Of a stretch of 42,562 bases of DNA, positions 15,134 to 23,007 are shown piece by piece. The notes under the pieces were generated by a model. It had not been told where the DNA came from. It was given only the letters and a program-made list of their open reading frames with translations, and ran no database searches. The position numbers were made by a program, and so were the translations under genes. Numbering within the stretch: position 1 is the first letter of the stretch; every line of letters begins with the position of its first letter. The DNA is from Blastococcus sp. MG754426 (GTDB lineage: Bacteria > Actinomycetota > Actinomycetes > Mycobacteriales > Geodermatophilaceae), in assembly GCF_021699055.1 (NCBI RefSeq), contig NZ_SSXC01000053.1, positions 1-42,562 on the forward strand, in the 5' to 3' direction.

Positions 15134-16114
15134 GCCCGCGTCGCCGGGCGCGAGCCCGTACCGGGCCAGGGCGGCCCGCGCCTCGGCGGCCACCTGGGCC
15201 CCGAGCTCGGCCGGCTCCTCCACCACCGCGCTGCCGCCCAGCAGGGCGACCAGCCGCCGCGCCCAGGCCAGGTCCGCGGTGCGGACCGTGACGGCCAGCC
15301 CGCCGGGCGGGTCGTCCACGGGGGTGACGTCCTCGGTCGGGTAGTAGTCGGCGACCCAGCGGGCGCTGCGGTCCAGCCGGAGCCGGACGGCGGGGGTGCC
15401 GGGCCCGGGCTGGTACAGGCCGTCGTCGATGCTGCGGCTGGTGGCCTGGGGCGGTGCCGCGGCCGGCTCGTCCAGGACCGTCGCCTCGTCGACCCGGTCC
15501 AGCCGGAACAGCCGGACGCCCTCGGCCCGGCGGCACCAGGCCTCCAGGTACCAGTGGCCGTCGACGTACAGCAGCTGCATCGGGTCCACCGTCCGCTCAG
15601 TGCGCTCGTCGCGGGCCGGCACGTAGTAGTGCAGGTGCACCGCCCGCCCGTCCTGGAGCGCGCGGCGGGCGATCGCCAGGGTCTCCTCGCGGGCGTCGAC
15701 GCTCACGGCCAGCGGGGCCATCCGGGCCGCGGCGTCCCCGGCCGCCGCCGACACCTTGGCCAGCGCCCGGCTCACCGCGTCGCGCTCGGCCAGGCCGGGC
15801 AGCTCCAGCAGCGTGCGCAGCGCCACGACGAGCGCGACGGCCTCGTCGGTGGTCAGCCGCAGCGGGCGCACCATCCCGGCGTCGAAGGTGACCCGCACCC
15901 GGTCGCCCTCGAAGGCGACGTCGATCAGGTCGCCCGGGCCGTAGCCGGGAAGGCCGCACATCCACAGCAGCTCGAGGTCGCGCTGCAGCTGCCGCTCCGG
16001 CACGCCGAAGTCGCGCGCGGCCTCGGCGACCGCCACCCCCTCGGGGCGGGCGGTGAGGTACGGGACGAGGGCCAGCAGCCGCGTCATCCGGTCGGTGGTG
16101 CCGGTGGCGGTCAC
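15131..16114 (-). CDS. pafC: PafC, WYL-domain transcriptional regulator subunit
   Basis: This 327-aa protein pairs with PafB to form the PafBC activator of the LexA/RecA-independent DNA-damage response. It starts with a winged helix-turn-helix (MTRLLALVPYLTARPEGVAV through the QLQRDLELLWMCGLPGY segment). The central WYL domain contains VHLHYYVPARDERTERTVDP and YVDGHWYLEAWCRR, followed by the WCX C-terminal extension. The GTG start overlaps the pafB stop as GTGA, a sign of translational coupling. It corresponds to Rv2095c. Known biology: WYL domains are proposed to sense nucleic-acid damage products. Confidence 0.92.
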   Translation of the reverse strand: MTATGTTDRMTRLLALVPYLTARPEGVAVAEAARDFGVPERQLQRDLELLWMCGLPGYGPGDLIDVAFEGDRVRVTFDAGMVRPLRLTTDEAVALVVALRTLLELPGLAERDAVSRALAKVSAAAGDAAARMAPLAVSVDAREETLAIARRALQDGRAVHLHYYVPARDERTERTVDPMQLLYVDGHWYLEAWCRRAEGVRLFRLDRVDEATVLDEPAAAPPQATSRSIDDGLYQPGPGTPAVRLRLDRSARWVADYYPTEDVTPVDDPPGGLAVTVRTADLAWARRLVALLGGSAVVEEPAELGAQVAAEARAALARYGLAPGDAG

Positions 16115-17103
16115 GCGCGCACCTCCAGCGCGGCCAGGCGGGTCAGCCGGGCGACGACGGCGTCCCGCATCGAGGTCGGCGCCTCCACGACGACGTCGGG
16201 GCCGTGGGCGGCGATCTGGTCGGCCAGCGCCCGGGGCTCGGTGGTGCGCAGTTCCAGCCGGTCCTCCACCCCGCCGCTGCCGTCGTCGGCCGGGCCGAGC
16301 GAGGTGGCGTGCCGGCGCAGCCCCACGGCGGTGCCGGGCCGGGCCCGCACCACCACCAGCTGCTCCTCCCCCTGCACCTGCTGCCCGGCGACGACCGCGG
16401 TCAGGTCGAGGTCGGCCGGCGGCTCGAAGGCCCCGGCCGGGCCCACGGCCGCGGGCCGGCCGACGACGCGGGAGAGCCGGAACACCCGCGGTGCCTGGCG
16501 GTCGAGGTCCTGGCCGACCATGTACCAGCGTCCGCGCCAGGCGACGACGCCCCACGGCTGCACGTCGCGGCGGACGGCGGTGTCCTCGTCGGGGCGCCGG
16601 TAGTCGAACTGGAGCCGGCGCCGGTCGCGTGCCGCGGCGTAGCAGGGCTCGAAGGCGGCCTCGCCGCGGTCGATCCGGGGCTTGATCGGCAGCGTGCGGG
16701 AGGAGTCGACGTCGACCCCGGCGGCGCGCAGCTTGACCAGGGCGCTCTGCGCGGCCCCGGCGAGCTGCGCGGACTCCCAGAAGCGCAGCGCCAGGCCGAC
16801 GGCGGCGGCCTCCTCGCCGGTCAGGTGGATCTCGGGGAGCTCGTAGTCGGCCCGGGCGATGCGGTAGCCGTCCTCGGTGTCGAAGACGCTGGTGCGGCCG
16901 GTCTCCAGGGGCACGCCCATCTCGCGCAGCTCGGCCTTGTCGCGCTCGAACATGCGCTTGAACGCCTCGTCGGCCCGGTCGGTGCCGTCGTCGGCCTCGT
17001 AGCCCGGCACGGTGGCGCGGATGCGCGCCGCCGTCACGTACTGCCGGGTGCTCAGCAGCGCGATGACCAGGTTGACCAGTCGTTCCGCCCGCTTGGCCGC
17101 CAT
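16111..17103 (-). CDS. pafB: PafB, WYL-domain transcriptional regulator subunit
   Basis: This 330-aa partner of PafC has an N-terminal winged helix (AAKRAERLVNLVIALLSTRQ and FKRMFERDKAELREMGVPL), a WYL domain with LQFDYRRPDEDTAVRRDVQP and WRGRWYMVGQDLDRQAPRVF, and a C-terminal WCX region. The ATG at 17103 is preceded by TAGCCT 7 nt upstream, a leaderless promoter; a 99-codon upward extension is rejected. It is divergent from the DUF3866 gene with only 76 bp between start codons. No TGTC lies at the PafBC spacing on its own promoter, so autoregulation is not evident. Confidence 0.93.
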   Translation of the reverse strand: MAAKRAERLVNLVIALLSTRQYVTAARIRATVPGYEADDGTDRADEAFKRMFERDKAELREMGVPLETGRTSVFDTEDGYRIARADYELPEIHLTGEEAAAVGLALRFWESAQLAGAAQSALVKLRAAGVDVDSSRTLPIKPRIDRGEAAFEPCYAAARDRRRLQFDYRRPDEDTAVRRDVQPWGVVAWRGRWYMVGQDLDRQAPRVFRLSRVVGRPAAVGPAGAFEPPADLDLTAVVAGQQVQGEEQLVVVRARPGTAVGLRRHATSLGPADDGSGGVEDRLELRTTEPRALADQIAAHGPDVVVEAPTSMRDAVVARLTRLAALEVRA

Positions 17104-17110
17104 GGCCCTC

Positions 17111-17116
17111 AGGCTA
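17111..17116 (-). promoter_or_regulatory. -10 box of leaderless pafBC promoter
   Basis: Minus-strand TAGCCT ends 7 nt before the pafB ATG. Together with the rightward TAGCCT at 17168-17173 it forms a compact divergent promoter pair. Confidence 0.5.
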
Positions 17117-17167
17117 GTCAGGCCGCCGCGGGCCCGCTGCCGCCCGGCCGCGCGCCGGCCCCCTGGA

Positions 17168-17173
17168 TAGCCT
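17168..17173 (+). promoter_or_regulatory. -10 box of leaderless DUF3866 promoter
   Basis: TAGCCT ends 6 nt before the ATG at 17180, so the transcript should begin at the start codon. Confidence 0.5.
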
Positions 17174-17179
17174 GCGGGT

Positions 17180-18337
17180 ATGACCAGTGCTGCTCCCCCC
17201 GCGCCCGCGTCCCGGATCCGCTGGCGGCGCGGGCGGGTCACCGCGACCGGTCGCTCCTGGCGGGACGCGCTGGAGCTGACCGCCGAGGTGGCCGGCGAGG
17301 GCGAGCTGCGGGCGCTGGCGTACCCCTCGCTGGTGGGCGTGCCCGAGGTGGGCGACGACGTGCTGCTCAACACGACGGCGCTGGCCCGGGGCCTGGGCAC
17401 CGGCGGTTACGCCCTCGTGGTCGCCGTCCCCGACCGGCTGCCGCCGGACCCGGAGGGCCCCGGGCACCTGGTGAAGGCCCGGTACACGCCGCTGCAGGTG
17501 ATGGTGCAGGGCGTCGACGAGCAGGAGACCGAGCACCACGCGACGATCGCCGACGCCGAGGACCTCGACGGGATGCCGGTGGTCGTGGCGGACCTGCACT
17601 CGGCGCTGCCGGCGGTGCTGATCGGGATGCTCGCCACCGACCCGGACCTGAAGGTCGCCTACGTGATGACCGACGGCGGGGCGCTGCCCGCGGCGTTCTC
17701 CCGCACGGTGGGCGCGCTGAAGAACTCGCTGGCCGGCGTGGTCACCGTGGGCCAGGCCTTCGGGGGCGACCTGGAGGCGGTCACCCTGCACACCGGGCTG
17801 CTGGCCGCCCGGCACGTGCTGGGCGCCGACCTGGCGATCGTCACCCAGGGGCCCGGGAACCTGGGCACGGGGACGCCGTGGGGCTTCTCGGGGGTGGCCG
17901 CCGGTGAGGCGTGCAACGCCGTCAGCGTGCTCGGCGGGGTGCCCGTCGGGGCGCTGCGCATCTCCGACGCCGACCCCCGCCCGCGGCACCGCGGCGTCTC
18001 GCACCACTCGCTGACCGCGTTCGGGCGGGTCGCGCTGGGCGGCGTGACGCTGGTGGCGCCGCGGGGGCTCTCCTCCGAGCTCGGCGGGCAGGTCGACGAG
18101 GACCTCGCGAGCCAGCCGGAGCGCAACACCGTCGTCTGGGTGGACACCGACGGGCTGGAGACGGCGCTGGGGCTCTCGCCGGTGCCGCTGAGCACGATGG
18201 GCCGCGGCTACCCCGAGGAGCGCGCCTACTTCCTGGCGGCGGCCGCCGCCGGCCGCTACGCCGCCCTCCAGGTGCCCGTGGACCTCGAGACCGCGCCTGC
18301 GGCCGTGGAGACGGGAGGGACCGCCCCCGGCGAGTGA
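17180..18337 (+). CDS. DUF3866 family protein
   Basis: This 385-aa protein matches the DUF3866 family, common in actinobacteria and some firmicutes. It begins with a short beta-rich domain (IRWRRGRVTATGRSW, ALAYPSLVGVPEVGDDVLLN) like an OB or SH3 barrel. A larger alpha/beta domain follows with KARYTPLQVMVQGVDEQE, VADLHSALPA, AYVMTDGGALPAAFS, ILTQGPGNLGTGT-like IVTQGPGNLGTGTPWGFSG and RHRGVSHHSLTAFGR. The conserved GPGN, HRG and SHH histidines look like a ligand or metal site. No biochemical function is known to me. It is divergent from pafB, hence a possible link to that regulator. Confidence 0.88.
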   Translation: MTSAAPPAPASRIRWRRGRVTATGRSWRDALELTAEVAGEGELRALAYPSLVGVPEVGDDVLLNTTALARGLGTGGYALVVAVPDRLPPDPEGPGHLVKARYTPLQVMVQGVDEQETEHHATIADAEDLDGMPVVVADLHSALPAVLIGMLATDPDLKVAYVMTDGGALPAAFSRTVGALKNSLAGVVTVGQAFGGDLEAVTLHTGLLAARHVLGADLAIVTQGPGNLGTGTPWGFSGVAAGEACNAVSVLGGVPVGALRISDADPRPRHRGVSHHSLTAFGRVALGGVTLVAPRGLSSELGGQVDEDLASQPERNTVVWVDTDGLETALGLSPVPLSTMGRGYPEERAYFLAAAAAGRYAALQVPVDLETAPAAVETGGTAPGE

Positions 18338-18420
18338 GATCGCGCCGAGTGGGGCCCGGAGGGTCCCGCGCAGGCGCGAAGCAGCGGCTCCACGCAGGCC
18401 GGGACGGCACCTGGCCGCGG

Positions 18421-18439
18421 TGCGGTCCGGAGGACCGCA
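18421..18439. terminator. Hairpin between DUF3866 and pafA
   Basis: TGCGGTCC and GGACCGCA (8-bp arms, 3-nt loop) lie 2 nt beyond the pafA stop codon, between two convergent genes. It could act in both directions. No U-tract follows, as is usual for actinobacterial terminators. Confidence 0.5.
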
Positions 18440-18441
18440 GA

Positions 18442-19800
18442 TCACATCGACGCGATGAGCTTCTCGACGCGCTCGTCGACGGACTTGAACGGGTCCTTGC
18501 ACAGCACGGTGCGCTGGGCCTGGTCGTTGAGCTTGAGGTGCACCCAGTCGACGGTGAAGTCGCGCCGCTTCTCCTGCGCCTTGCGGATGAACTCGCCGCG
18601 CAGCCGGGCCCGGGTGGTCTGCGGGGGCACGTTCTTGGCCTCGAAGATGCGCGGTTCGTGGGCCACGCGGTCGACCTGGCCGTTGCGCTCGAGCAGGTAG
18701 TACAACCCGCGGGTGCGGCTGATGTCGTGGTAGGCGAGGTCCATCTGGGCGATGCGCGGGGAGGACAGCGGCAGGTCGCGCTTGGCCCGGTAGCGCTCGA
18801 GCAGGTTGTACTTGATGGCCCAGTCGATCTCGCGGTCGATCAGGCTCAGGTCCTCGCTGTCGACGGCCTTGAGCACCCGCCCCCACAACTCGAGCATCTG
18901 GCGGTGCACGGGGGTGGCGCCCTCGCGGTCGGCGAACTCGGTGGCCCGGCTGTGGTACTCCGACTGGATCTCCAGCGCCGACATCTCGCGTCCGCCGGCC
19001 AGCCGCACCTTGCGCCGTCCGGTCATGTCGTGGCTGATCTCGCGGATCGCCCGGATCGGGTTCTCCAGCGTCATGTCCCGGATCGGGGTGCCCGCCTCGA
19101 TCATGCGCAGCACGAGGTCGGTCATGGTGACCTTGAGCAGCGTGGTCGTCTCGCTCATGTTCGAGTCTCCGACGATCACGTGCAGGCGGCGGTAGCGCTC
19201 GGCGTCGGCGTGCGGCTCGTCACGGGTGTTGATGATCGGCCGGGACCGGGTGGTGGCGCTGGAGACGCCCTCCCAGATGTGCTCGGCGCGCTGGCTGACG
19301 CAGTACAGGGCCCCGCGCGGGGTCTGCAGCACCTTGCCGGCGCCGACGACGATCTGCCGGCTGACCAGGAACGGGATCAGGACGTCGGCGAGCCGGCCGA
19401 ACTCGCCGTGCCGGCCGACGAGGTAGTTCTCGTGGCAGCCGTAGCTGTTGCCGGCGGAGTCGGTGTTGTTCTTGAACAGGTAGATGTCGCCGGTGACGCC
19501 CTCCTCGGCCAGGCGCTGCTCGGCGTCGACCAGCAGCCCTTCGAGGATGCGCTCGCCGGCCTTGTCGTGGACGACGAGCTCGCCGAGGTCGTCGCACTCC
19601 GCTGTGGCGTACTCGGGGTGGCTGCCGACGTCGAGGTAGAGCCGCGAGCCGTTGCGCAGGAACACGTTGGAGCTGCGGCCCCACGACACGACCCGGCGGA
19701 ACAGGTAGCGGGCGACCTCGTCCGGCGAGAGCCGCCGCTGCCCCTTGAAGGTGCACGTGACGCCGTACTCGGTCTCGATGCCGAAGATCCGTCGTTCCAC
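18442..19800 (-). CDS. pafA: Pup-protein ligase PafA
   Basis: This 452-aa enzyme uses ATP to phosphorylate the C-terminal glutamate of deamidated Pup and joins it to substrate lysines. The glutamine-synthetase-like fold is shown by GIETEYGVT, with catalytic Glu9 binding Mg-ATP, and [14 protein letters not shown], with Asp57 as the presumed catalytic base. [40 protein letters not shown] and the C-terminal [13 protein letters not shown] also fit. Length equals that of the mycobacterial enzyme. There is no Dop-loop insert, which separates it from Dop. The start is GTG, 6 nt after TAGTCT, so it is probably leaderless. A PafBC-type TGTC lies 12 nt above that -10 box. Confidence 0.97.
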   Translation of the reverse strand: MERRIFGIETEYGVTCTFKGQRRLSPDEVARYLFRRVVSWGRSSNVFLRNGSRLYLDVGSHPEYATAECDDLGELVVHDKAGERILEGLLVDAEQRLAEEGVTGDIYLFKNNTDSAGNSYGCHENYLVGRHGEFGRLADVLIPFLVSRQIVVGAGKVLQTPRGALYCVSQRAEHIWEGVSSATTRSRPIINTRDEPHADAERYRRLHVIVGDSNMSETTTLLKVTMTDLVLRMIEAGTPIRDMTLENPIRAIREISHDMTGRRKVRLAGGREMSALEIQSEYHSRATEFADREGATPVHRQMLELWGRVLKAVDSEDLSLIDREIDWAIKYNLLERYRAKRDLPLSSPRIAQMDLAYHDISRTRGLYYLLERNGQVDRVAHEPRIFEAKNVPPQTTRARLRGEFIRKAQEKRRDFTVDWVHLKLNDQAQRTVLCKDPFKSVDERVEKLIASM

Positions 19801-19806
19801 GGTTCG

Positions 19807-19828
19807 AGACTAGGCGCCGGGAGCGACA
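19807..19828 (-). promoter_or_regulatory. PafBC-type promoter of pafA (TGTC-N12-TAGTCT)
   Basis: On the minus strand TGTC (19825-19828) precedes TAGTCT (19807-19812) by exactly 12 nt, and the -10 box ends 6 nt before the GTG start. In the RecA-independent damage promoter, tTGTCRgtg-N8-TAnnnT, the equivalent distance is also 12. Here the stretch is TGTCGCTC, so the R position is kept as G. Confidence 0.6.
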
Positions 19829-19855
19829 GCGGCCCGCCGCCGGACCGCGGGAGCG

Positions 19856-20203
19856 CTACCGCTTCGCGTCGAGCCGCTGCAGGAGCCCGTCGAAGGCGCG
19901 CTCGATCTCGTCGTGCCCGTTCTGCGACGCCCGCTGCTTGCCGTGGATCAGCGCCGCCCGGTTGACCTTCGAGAAGTCGCCGTACGGGAAGTGGTAGCGC
20001 TTCTTGGTCTGCTCCCCGGCGTCCGGGTCGACGGCGAGGTGCCAGGCGGCGTAGCCCTCCCAGCCGTGCGCGTCGATCTCGGCGTTGCCGTCGTCGGCCG
20101 ACGGTGCGGCGTCGGACCACTCGGTCCGGTCGTCGAACTCGCCGTCGTCGATCAGCTTCTTCGCCCGGGTGACCGCGTCGTCGTTGAGCTCGTAGTCCGG
20201 CAT
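19856..20203 (-). CDS. Conserved hypothetical protein between prcA and pafA
   Basis: This 115-aa soluble acidic protein begins MPDYELNDDAVTRAKKLID and has a central HGWEGYAAWHLAVDPDAG block. It then has TKKRYHFPYGDFSKVNRAALI and a helical C terminus. I recall similar small actinobacterial proteins with the pattern EYAAWHLG...YGDFRRVHR, but no function is known to me. The ATG at 20203 has GGGGAG upstream and follows prcA by 31 bp; the 35-codon open extension is rejected as arginine/proline-rich and unlike the family. Its place between prcA and pafA suggests co-expression with the proteasome, although it may just be a passenger. Confidence 0.8.
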   Translation of the reverse strand: MPDYELNDDAVTRAKKLIDDGEFDDRTEWSDAAPSADDGNAEIDAHGWEGYAAWHLAVDPDAGEQTKKRYHFPYGDFSKVNRAALIHGKQRASQNGHDEIERAFDGLLQRLDAKR

Positions 20204-20234
20204 GCCCGCTCCCCTACCCCGCCACCGACGGCGT

Positions 20235-21098
20235 TCACCGATCGCTCTGCGGGTGCCCCTCGCCGGTGTCGGGCGTGCCACCGGCGGTGTCGGGCGCCGC
20301 CGGATCACCCAGACCGGCGGGCGTGCCCGGCGCGGGGTGGCTGGGCACGTGCCCGGGCGGGGGTGCCTCCGTCTCGCCGGTCTGGCCGTCGCCGAGCAGG
20401 GTGTGCAGCGCAGCGCCGACGACGCGGCGGAACGCCCGCTTGGGCCGCCGGCGGTCGAGGACGGCGACCTCCAGCTGCTGGGCGGTCAGCCGCGTGGGGC
20501 CGCCGTCACCGGCCCCGGCGGTGGCCGGGCTGACCGCCGAGAGCGCGTCGACACCGACGCGGAGCGCGTCGGCCAGGCCCATGCCGCGGTGGAAGTTCTC
20601 GCGCAGGTGGGTGGTGACGGTGTCGGCCTGCCCGCCCATCACCACGAAGTCGGGCTCGTCGACGACCGAGCCGTCGAAGGTGAGCCGGTACAGCTGGTCG
20701 CGCTCGGGGCTCTCGCCCACCTCGGCGACGCAGAGCTCGACCTCGTAGGGCTTCATCTGCTCGGTGAAGATCGCCCCGAGGGTCTGGGCGTAGGCGTTGG
20801 CGATGACCCGGCCGGTGACGTCGCGCCGGTTGTAGGAGTAGCCGCGCACGTCGGCGAGGCGGACGCCGGCGACCCGCAGGCTCTCGAACTCGCTGTAGCG
20901 GCCCACGGCGGCGAAGCCGATGCGGTCGTAGATCTCGCCGACCTTGTGCAGCGTGGAGCTGGGGTTCTCGGCGATGAACAGGACGCCGTCGGCGTAGGTG
21001 ACGACGGCGACGCTGCGGCCGCGGGAGATGCCCTTGCGGGCGTACTCCGAGCGGTCGCGCATGACCTGCTCGGCTGAGGCGTAGTACGGCATGGTCAT
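20235..21098 (-). CDS. prcA: Proteasome alpha subunit PrcA
   Basis: This 287-aa protein forms the outer heptameric rings of the 20S core and the gate through which Arc/Mpa feeds substrates. The N-terminal [21 protein letters not shown] is the gating segment and helix H0 typical of bacterial alpha subunits. It lacks the catalytic N-terminal threonine, as expected. [20 protein letters not shown] and [18 protein letters not shown] match the fold. The last 50 residues or so are Pro/Gly-rich and disordered. ATG codons at 21098 and 21092 are both possible starts; GGGGAGG lies in the end of prcB. Only 3 nt separate it from the prcB stop. Confidence 0.96.
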   Translation of the reverse strand: MTMPYYASAEQVMRDRSEYARKGISRGRSVAVVTYADGVLFIAENPSSTLHKVGEIYDRIGFAAVGRYSEFESLRVAGVRLADVRGYSYNRRDVTGRVIANAYAQTLGAIFTEQMKPYEVELCVAEVGESPERDQLYRLTFDGSVVDEPDFVVMGGQADTVTTHLRENFHRGMGLADALRVGVDALSAVSPATAGAGDGGPTRLTAQQLEVAVLDRRRPKRAFRRVVGAALHTLLGDGQTGETEAPPPGHVPSHPAPGTPAGLGDPAAPDTAGGTPDTGEGHPQSDR

Positions 21099-21101
21099 GG
21101 C

Positions 21102-21959
21102 TCAGGCCTCCCCGGCGGAGTTCTGGCGCTCGGCGGCCGCGCGCTCGGCGACGATGGCGTCCGCGACGGCGGCGACCTCGGCGTCGGTCAGCCGGACGGT
21201 GCCCTCGGCGTCCACCCGGTAGACGATCGGGTAGAGCCGCCGCACCGGGTCGGGGCCGCCGGTGGCGGAGTCGTCGTCGGCGGCGTCGTAGAGGGCCTCG
21301 ACCACGGTGCGGGTCGCTTCTGCGGCGTCCAGGCCGCGGCGCCAGGTCTTCTTGAGGCTGTTGCGGGCGAACAGCGAGCCGGAGCCCACGGCGGAGTAGC
21401 CGCGCTCCTCGTAGTTCCCGCCGGTGACGTCGTAGCTGAAGATGCGGCCCGGGAGCTCGCCGGGCGCGGCGTCGAGGTCGAAGCCCGCGAACAGCGGGAC
21501 GACGGCCAGGCCCTGCAGCGCCGCGCCGAGGTTGCCGCGGATCATCTGGGCGAGCCGGTTGGCCTTGCCGTCGAGGCTGAGGGTGAGGCCCTCGATCTTC
21601 TCGTAGTGCTCGAGCTCGACCTGGTAGAGCTTGACCATCTCGATGGCGATGCCCGCGGCCCCGGCGATGCCGATGACGCTGTAGGAGTCGGCCGGGTAGA
21701 CCTTCTCGATGTCGCGGCTGGAGATCAGGTTGCCCATGGTGGCGCGCCGGTCGCCGCCCATGAGGACGCCGCCCTCGTAGGTGGCCGCCACGATCGTGGT
21801 GCCGTGCGGTGCGACGTCACCCACGGGCAGCTGCGGGACCGGGCGCCGACCGGGCAGCAGGTCGGGCGCGGACGCGGCCAGGAAGTCGGTGAACGAGGAA
21901 CCCACCCGGTCCAGGTAGGCGGGCGGGAACCCGCTCCGGCCAGCTGACGACTCGTTCAC
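21102..21959 (-). CDS. prcB: Proteasome beta subunit PrcB
   Basis: This 285-aa protease subunit is made with a propeptide of about 53 residues that is cut off autocatalytically before the nucleophile Thr54 in [24 protein letters not shown]. The GDRRAT segment supplies the conserved Asp and Arg, and the Lys of the active site lies in the following IEKVYPADS region. [20 protein letters not shown] is the conserved Ser/Gly loop. I take the GTG at 21959, giving [17 protein letters not shown]; the longer frame runs over the promoter and the upstream pseudogene. Its promoter probably lies at 22055-22076, giving a leader of about 88 nt. Confidence 0.96.
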   Translation of the reverse strand: MNESSAGRSGFPPAYLDRVGSSFTDFLAASAPDLLPGRRPVPQLPVGDVAPHGTTIVAATYEGGVLMGGDRRATMGNLISSRDIEKVYPADSYSVIGIAGAAGIAIEMVKLYQVELEHYEKIEGLTLSLDGKANRLAQMIRGNLGAALQGLAVVPLFAGFDLDAAPGELPGRIFSYDVTGGNYEERGYSAVGSGSLFARNSLKKTWRRGLDAAEATRTVVEALYDAADDDSATGGPDPVRRLYPIVYRVDAEGTVRLTDAEVAAVADAIVAERAAAERQNSAGEA

Positions 21960-22054
21960 CCATCCGCCTCTCCCGCCTGCTCCCGCCGGCGTGCACCGCA
22001 GCCTGCCGGGTACCGCTCCGTGCTGCTCGGACGCGGTCCCGGACGTCGTCAGCG

Positions 22055-22076
22055 ACCCTACCGGCGGCCGCTGACG
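22055..22076 (-). promoter_or_regulatory. prcB promoter candidate (CGTC-N12-TAGGGT)
   Basis: Minus-strand TAGGGT (22055-22060) is preceded at 12 nt by CGTC (22073-22076), one mismatch from the TGTC element of pup, pafA and arc. The following bases, AGCG, keep the R and g positions of the consensus. The first three bases of TAGGGT are the stop codon of the endonuclease-like reading frame. It is a weaker case than the other PafBC-type promoters. Confidence 0.35.
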
Positions 22077-22657
22077 TCGGCTCGGCCGTCCGGGTCCTCC
22101 GTGATGGCTTCCCGGAGGAGAGCCATCGCCTGCTGCTGCTCGTGGTGCTCGACGTGGAAGGCGGCCATGTAGAGGAGCGCTGGGTCGTCGCGGAACTGAC
22201 CGAGGCCGCCGTTGCAGGTGAAGCACAGCAGCGCGCGAACGGCGCCGGTCGCGTGGTCGTGCTCGACGTGCGTCGGCGACGCGGTGCGGCAGATGGCGCA
22301 CACCCCGCCCTGCGACTCGAGCATGAGGTCAGCCTCGGGGGCAGTGGTCCCGTACCGACGGGACAAGTGATGAGTGCGAGATCCACCGACCTTCGCCCGT
22401 GACGCCCTGCCCCGCTGGTTGTGGCAGGGCGGGCAGTAGGTCGCGTAACCACTCGAGCTCGCTCGGGACCGCCACCAGGCCGTCCGGTGCGCGTCGGTTG
22501 ACGCGCGGCTTCACCCGCCGCGCGTCCCGGCTGCGCGCGGGCCGATCGGCGAGATGCTCCGGCAGTAGAACGCGAGGCCGTCGCGAGAATGCTTGTTCGC
22601 TGTGGATGCGCTGGCCGGACGATGCCGGCCGCAATCGCGACAGAACCTCGTGTCCAT
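22058..22657 (-). pseudogene. Decayed endonuclease VII (HNH) gene between pup and prcB
   Basis: The HNH part is intact (22058-22366): [42 protein letters not shown], with both CxxC pairs and the catalytic His region of recombination endonuclease VII. Upstream in the same frame, without any start codon, come SSSGYATYCPPCHNQRGRASR and KVGGSRTHHL, the usual linker before the domain. Further upstream, in another frame, an ATG at 22657 begins MDTRFCRDCGRHRPAS and then SRDGLAFYC, a normal N-terminal zinc ribbon that soon hits a stop. So a two-ribbon protein has been broken by at least one frameshift and probably a deletion. A TTG at 22366 could still make a 102-aa HNH fragment. Confidence 0.65.
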
Positions 22658-22682
22658 CAGCAGCAGTTACGAACGAGATCGA

Positions 22683-22892
22683 TCACTGGCCGCCTTTTTG
22701 TACGTAAGCACGCACGAATTCTTCGCTGTTCTCCTCGAGCACGTCGTCGATCTCGTCCAGGAGCGAGTCGACGTCCTCGGACATCTTCTCGTGGCGCTCG
22801 GCGACGTCGGAGTCGACCGAGGCCTCGATCTCCTCGTTCTCCTCGCGCGACCGCGTCGCCTTCTGCTGCCCGCCGGTGTCCCTGGTGGCCAT
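22683..22892 (-). CDS. pup: Prokaryotic ubiquitin-like protein Pup
   Basis: This 69-aa disordered protein tag is attached to lysines of target proteins. It shows the classical build: a polar N terminus (MATRDTGGQQKATRS) that threads into Arc/Mpa, an acidic coiled-coil-binding helix (SEDVDSLLDEIDDVLEENSEEFVRAYVQKGGQ in its conserved part), and a C-terminal GGQ. The terminal Gln must be deamidated by Dop before PafA can use it. GGAGG lies 7 nt upstream of the ATG. Its -10 box TAGCTT lies at 22932-22937, with a PafBC-type TGTC above. It is followed by a decayed endonuclease gene before prcB. Confidence 0.98.
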   Translation of the reverse strand: MATRDTGGQQKATRSREENEEIEASVDSDVAERHEKMSEDVDSLLDEIDDVLEENSEEFVRAYVQKGGQ

Positions 22893-22931
22893 GCTGCCCT
22901 CCGGTCCTTCTCGTGGCTGGTGCTGATCGAG

Positions 22932-22953
22932 AAGCTACCCGCAGCAGCCGACA
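22932..22953 (-). promoter_or_regulatory. PafBC-type promoter of pup (TGTC-N12-TAGCTT)
   Basis: Minus-strand TGTC (22950-22953) lies exactly 12 nt upstream of TAGCTT (22932-22937). The element reads ATGTCGGCT-N8-TAGCTT against the consensus tTGTCRgtg-N8-TAnnnT: TGTC, R, the next g and the spacing are all kept. Transcription would start near 22925, leaving a leader of about 33 nt that holds the GGAGG site. Confidence 0.65.
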
Positions 22954-23007
22954 TCCGGCGGCCACCGGCCGGGCGCGGTGGACGCCGAGGTGCCCGTGGA
23001 CGGCCGG

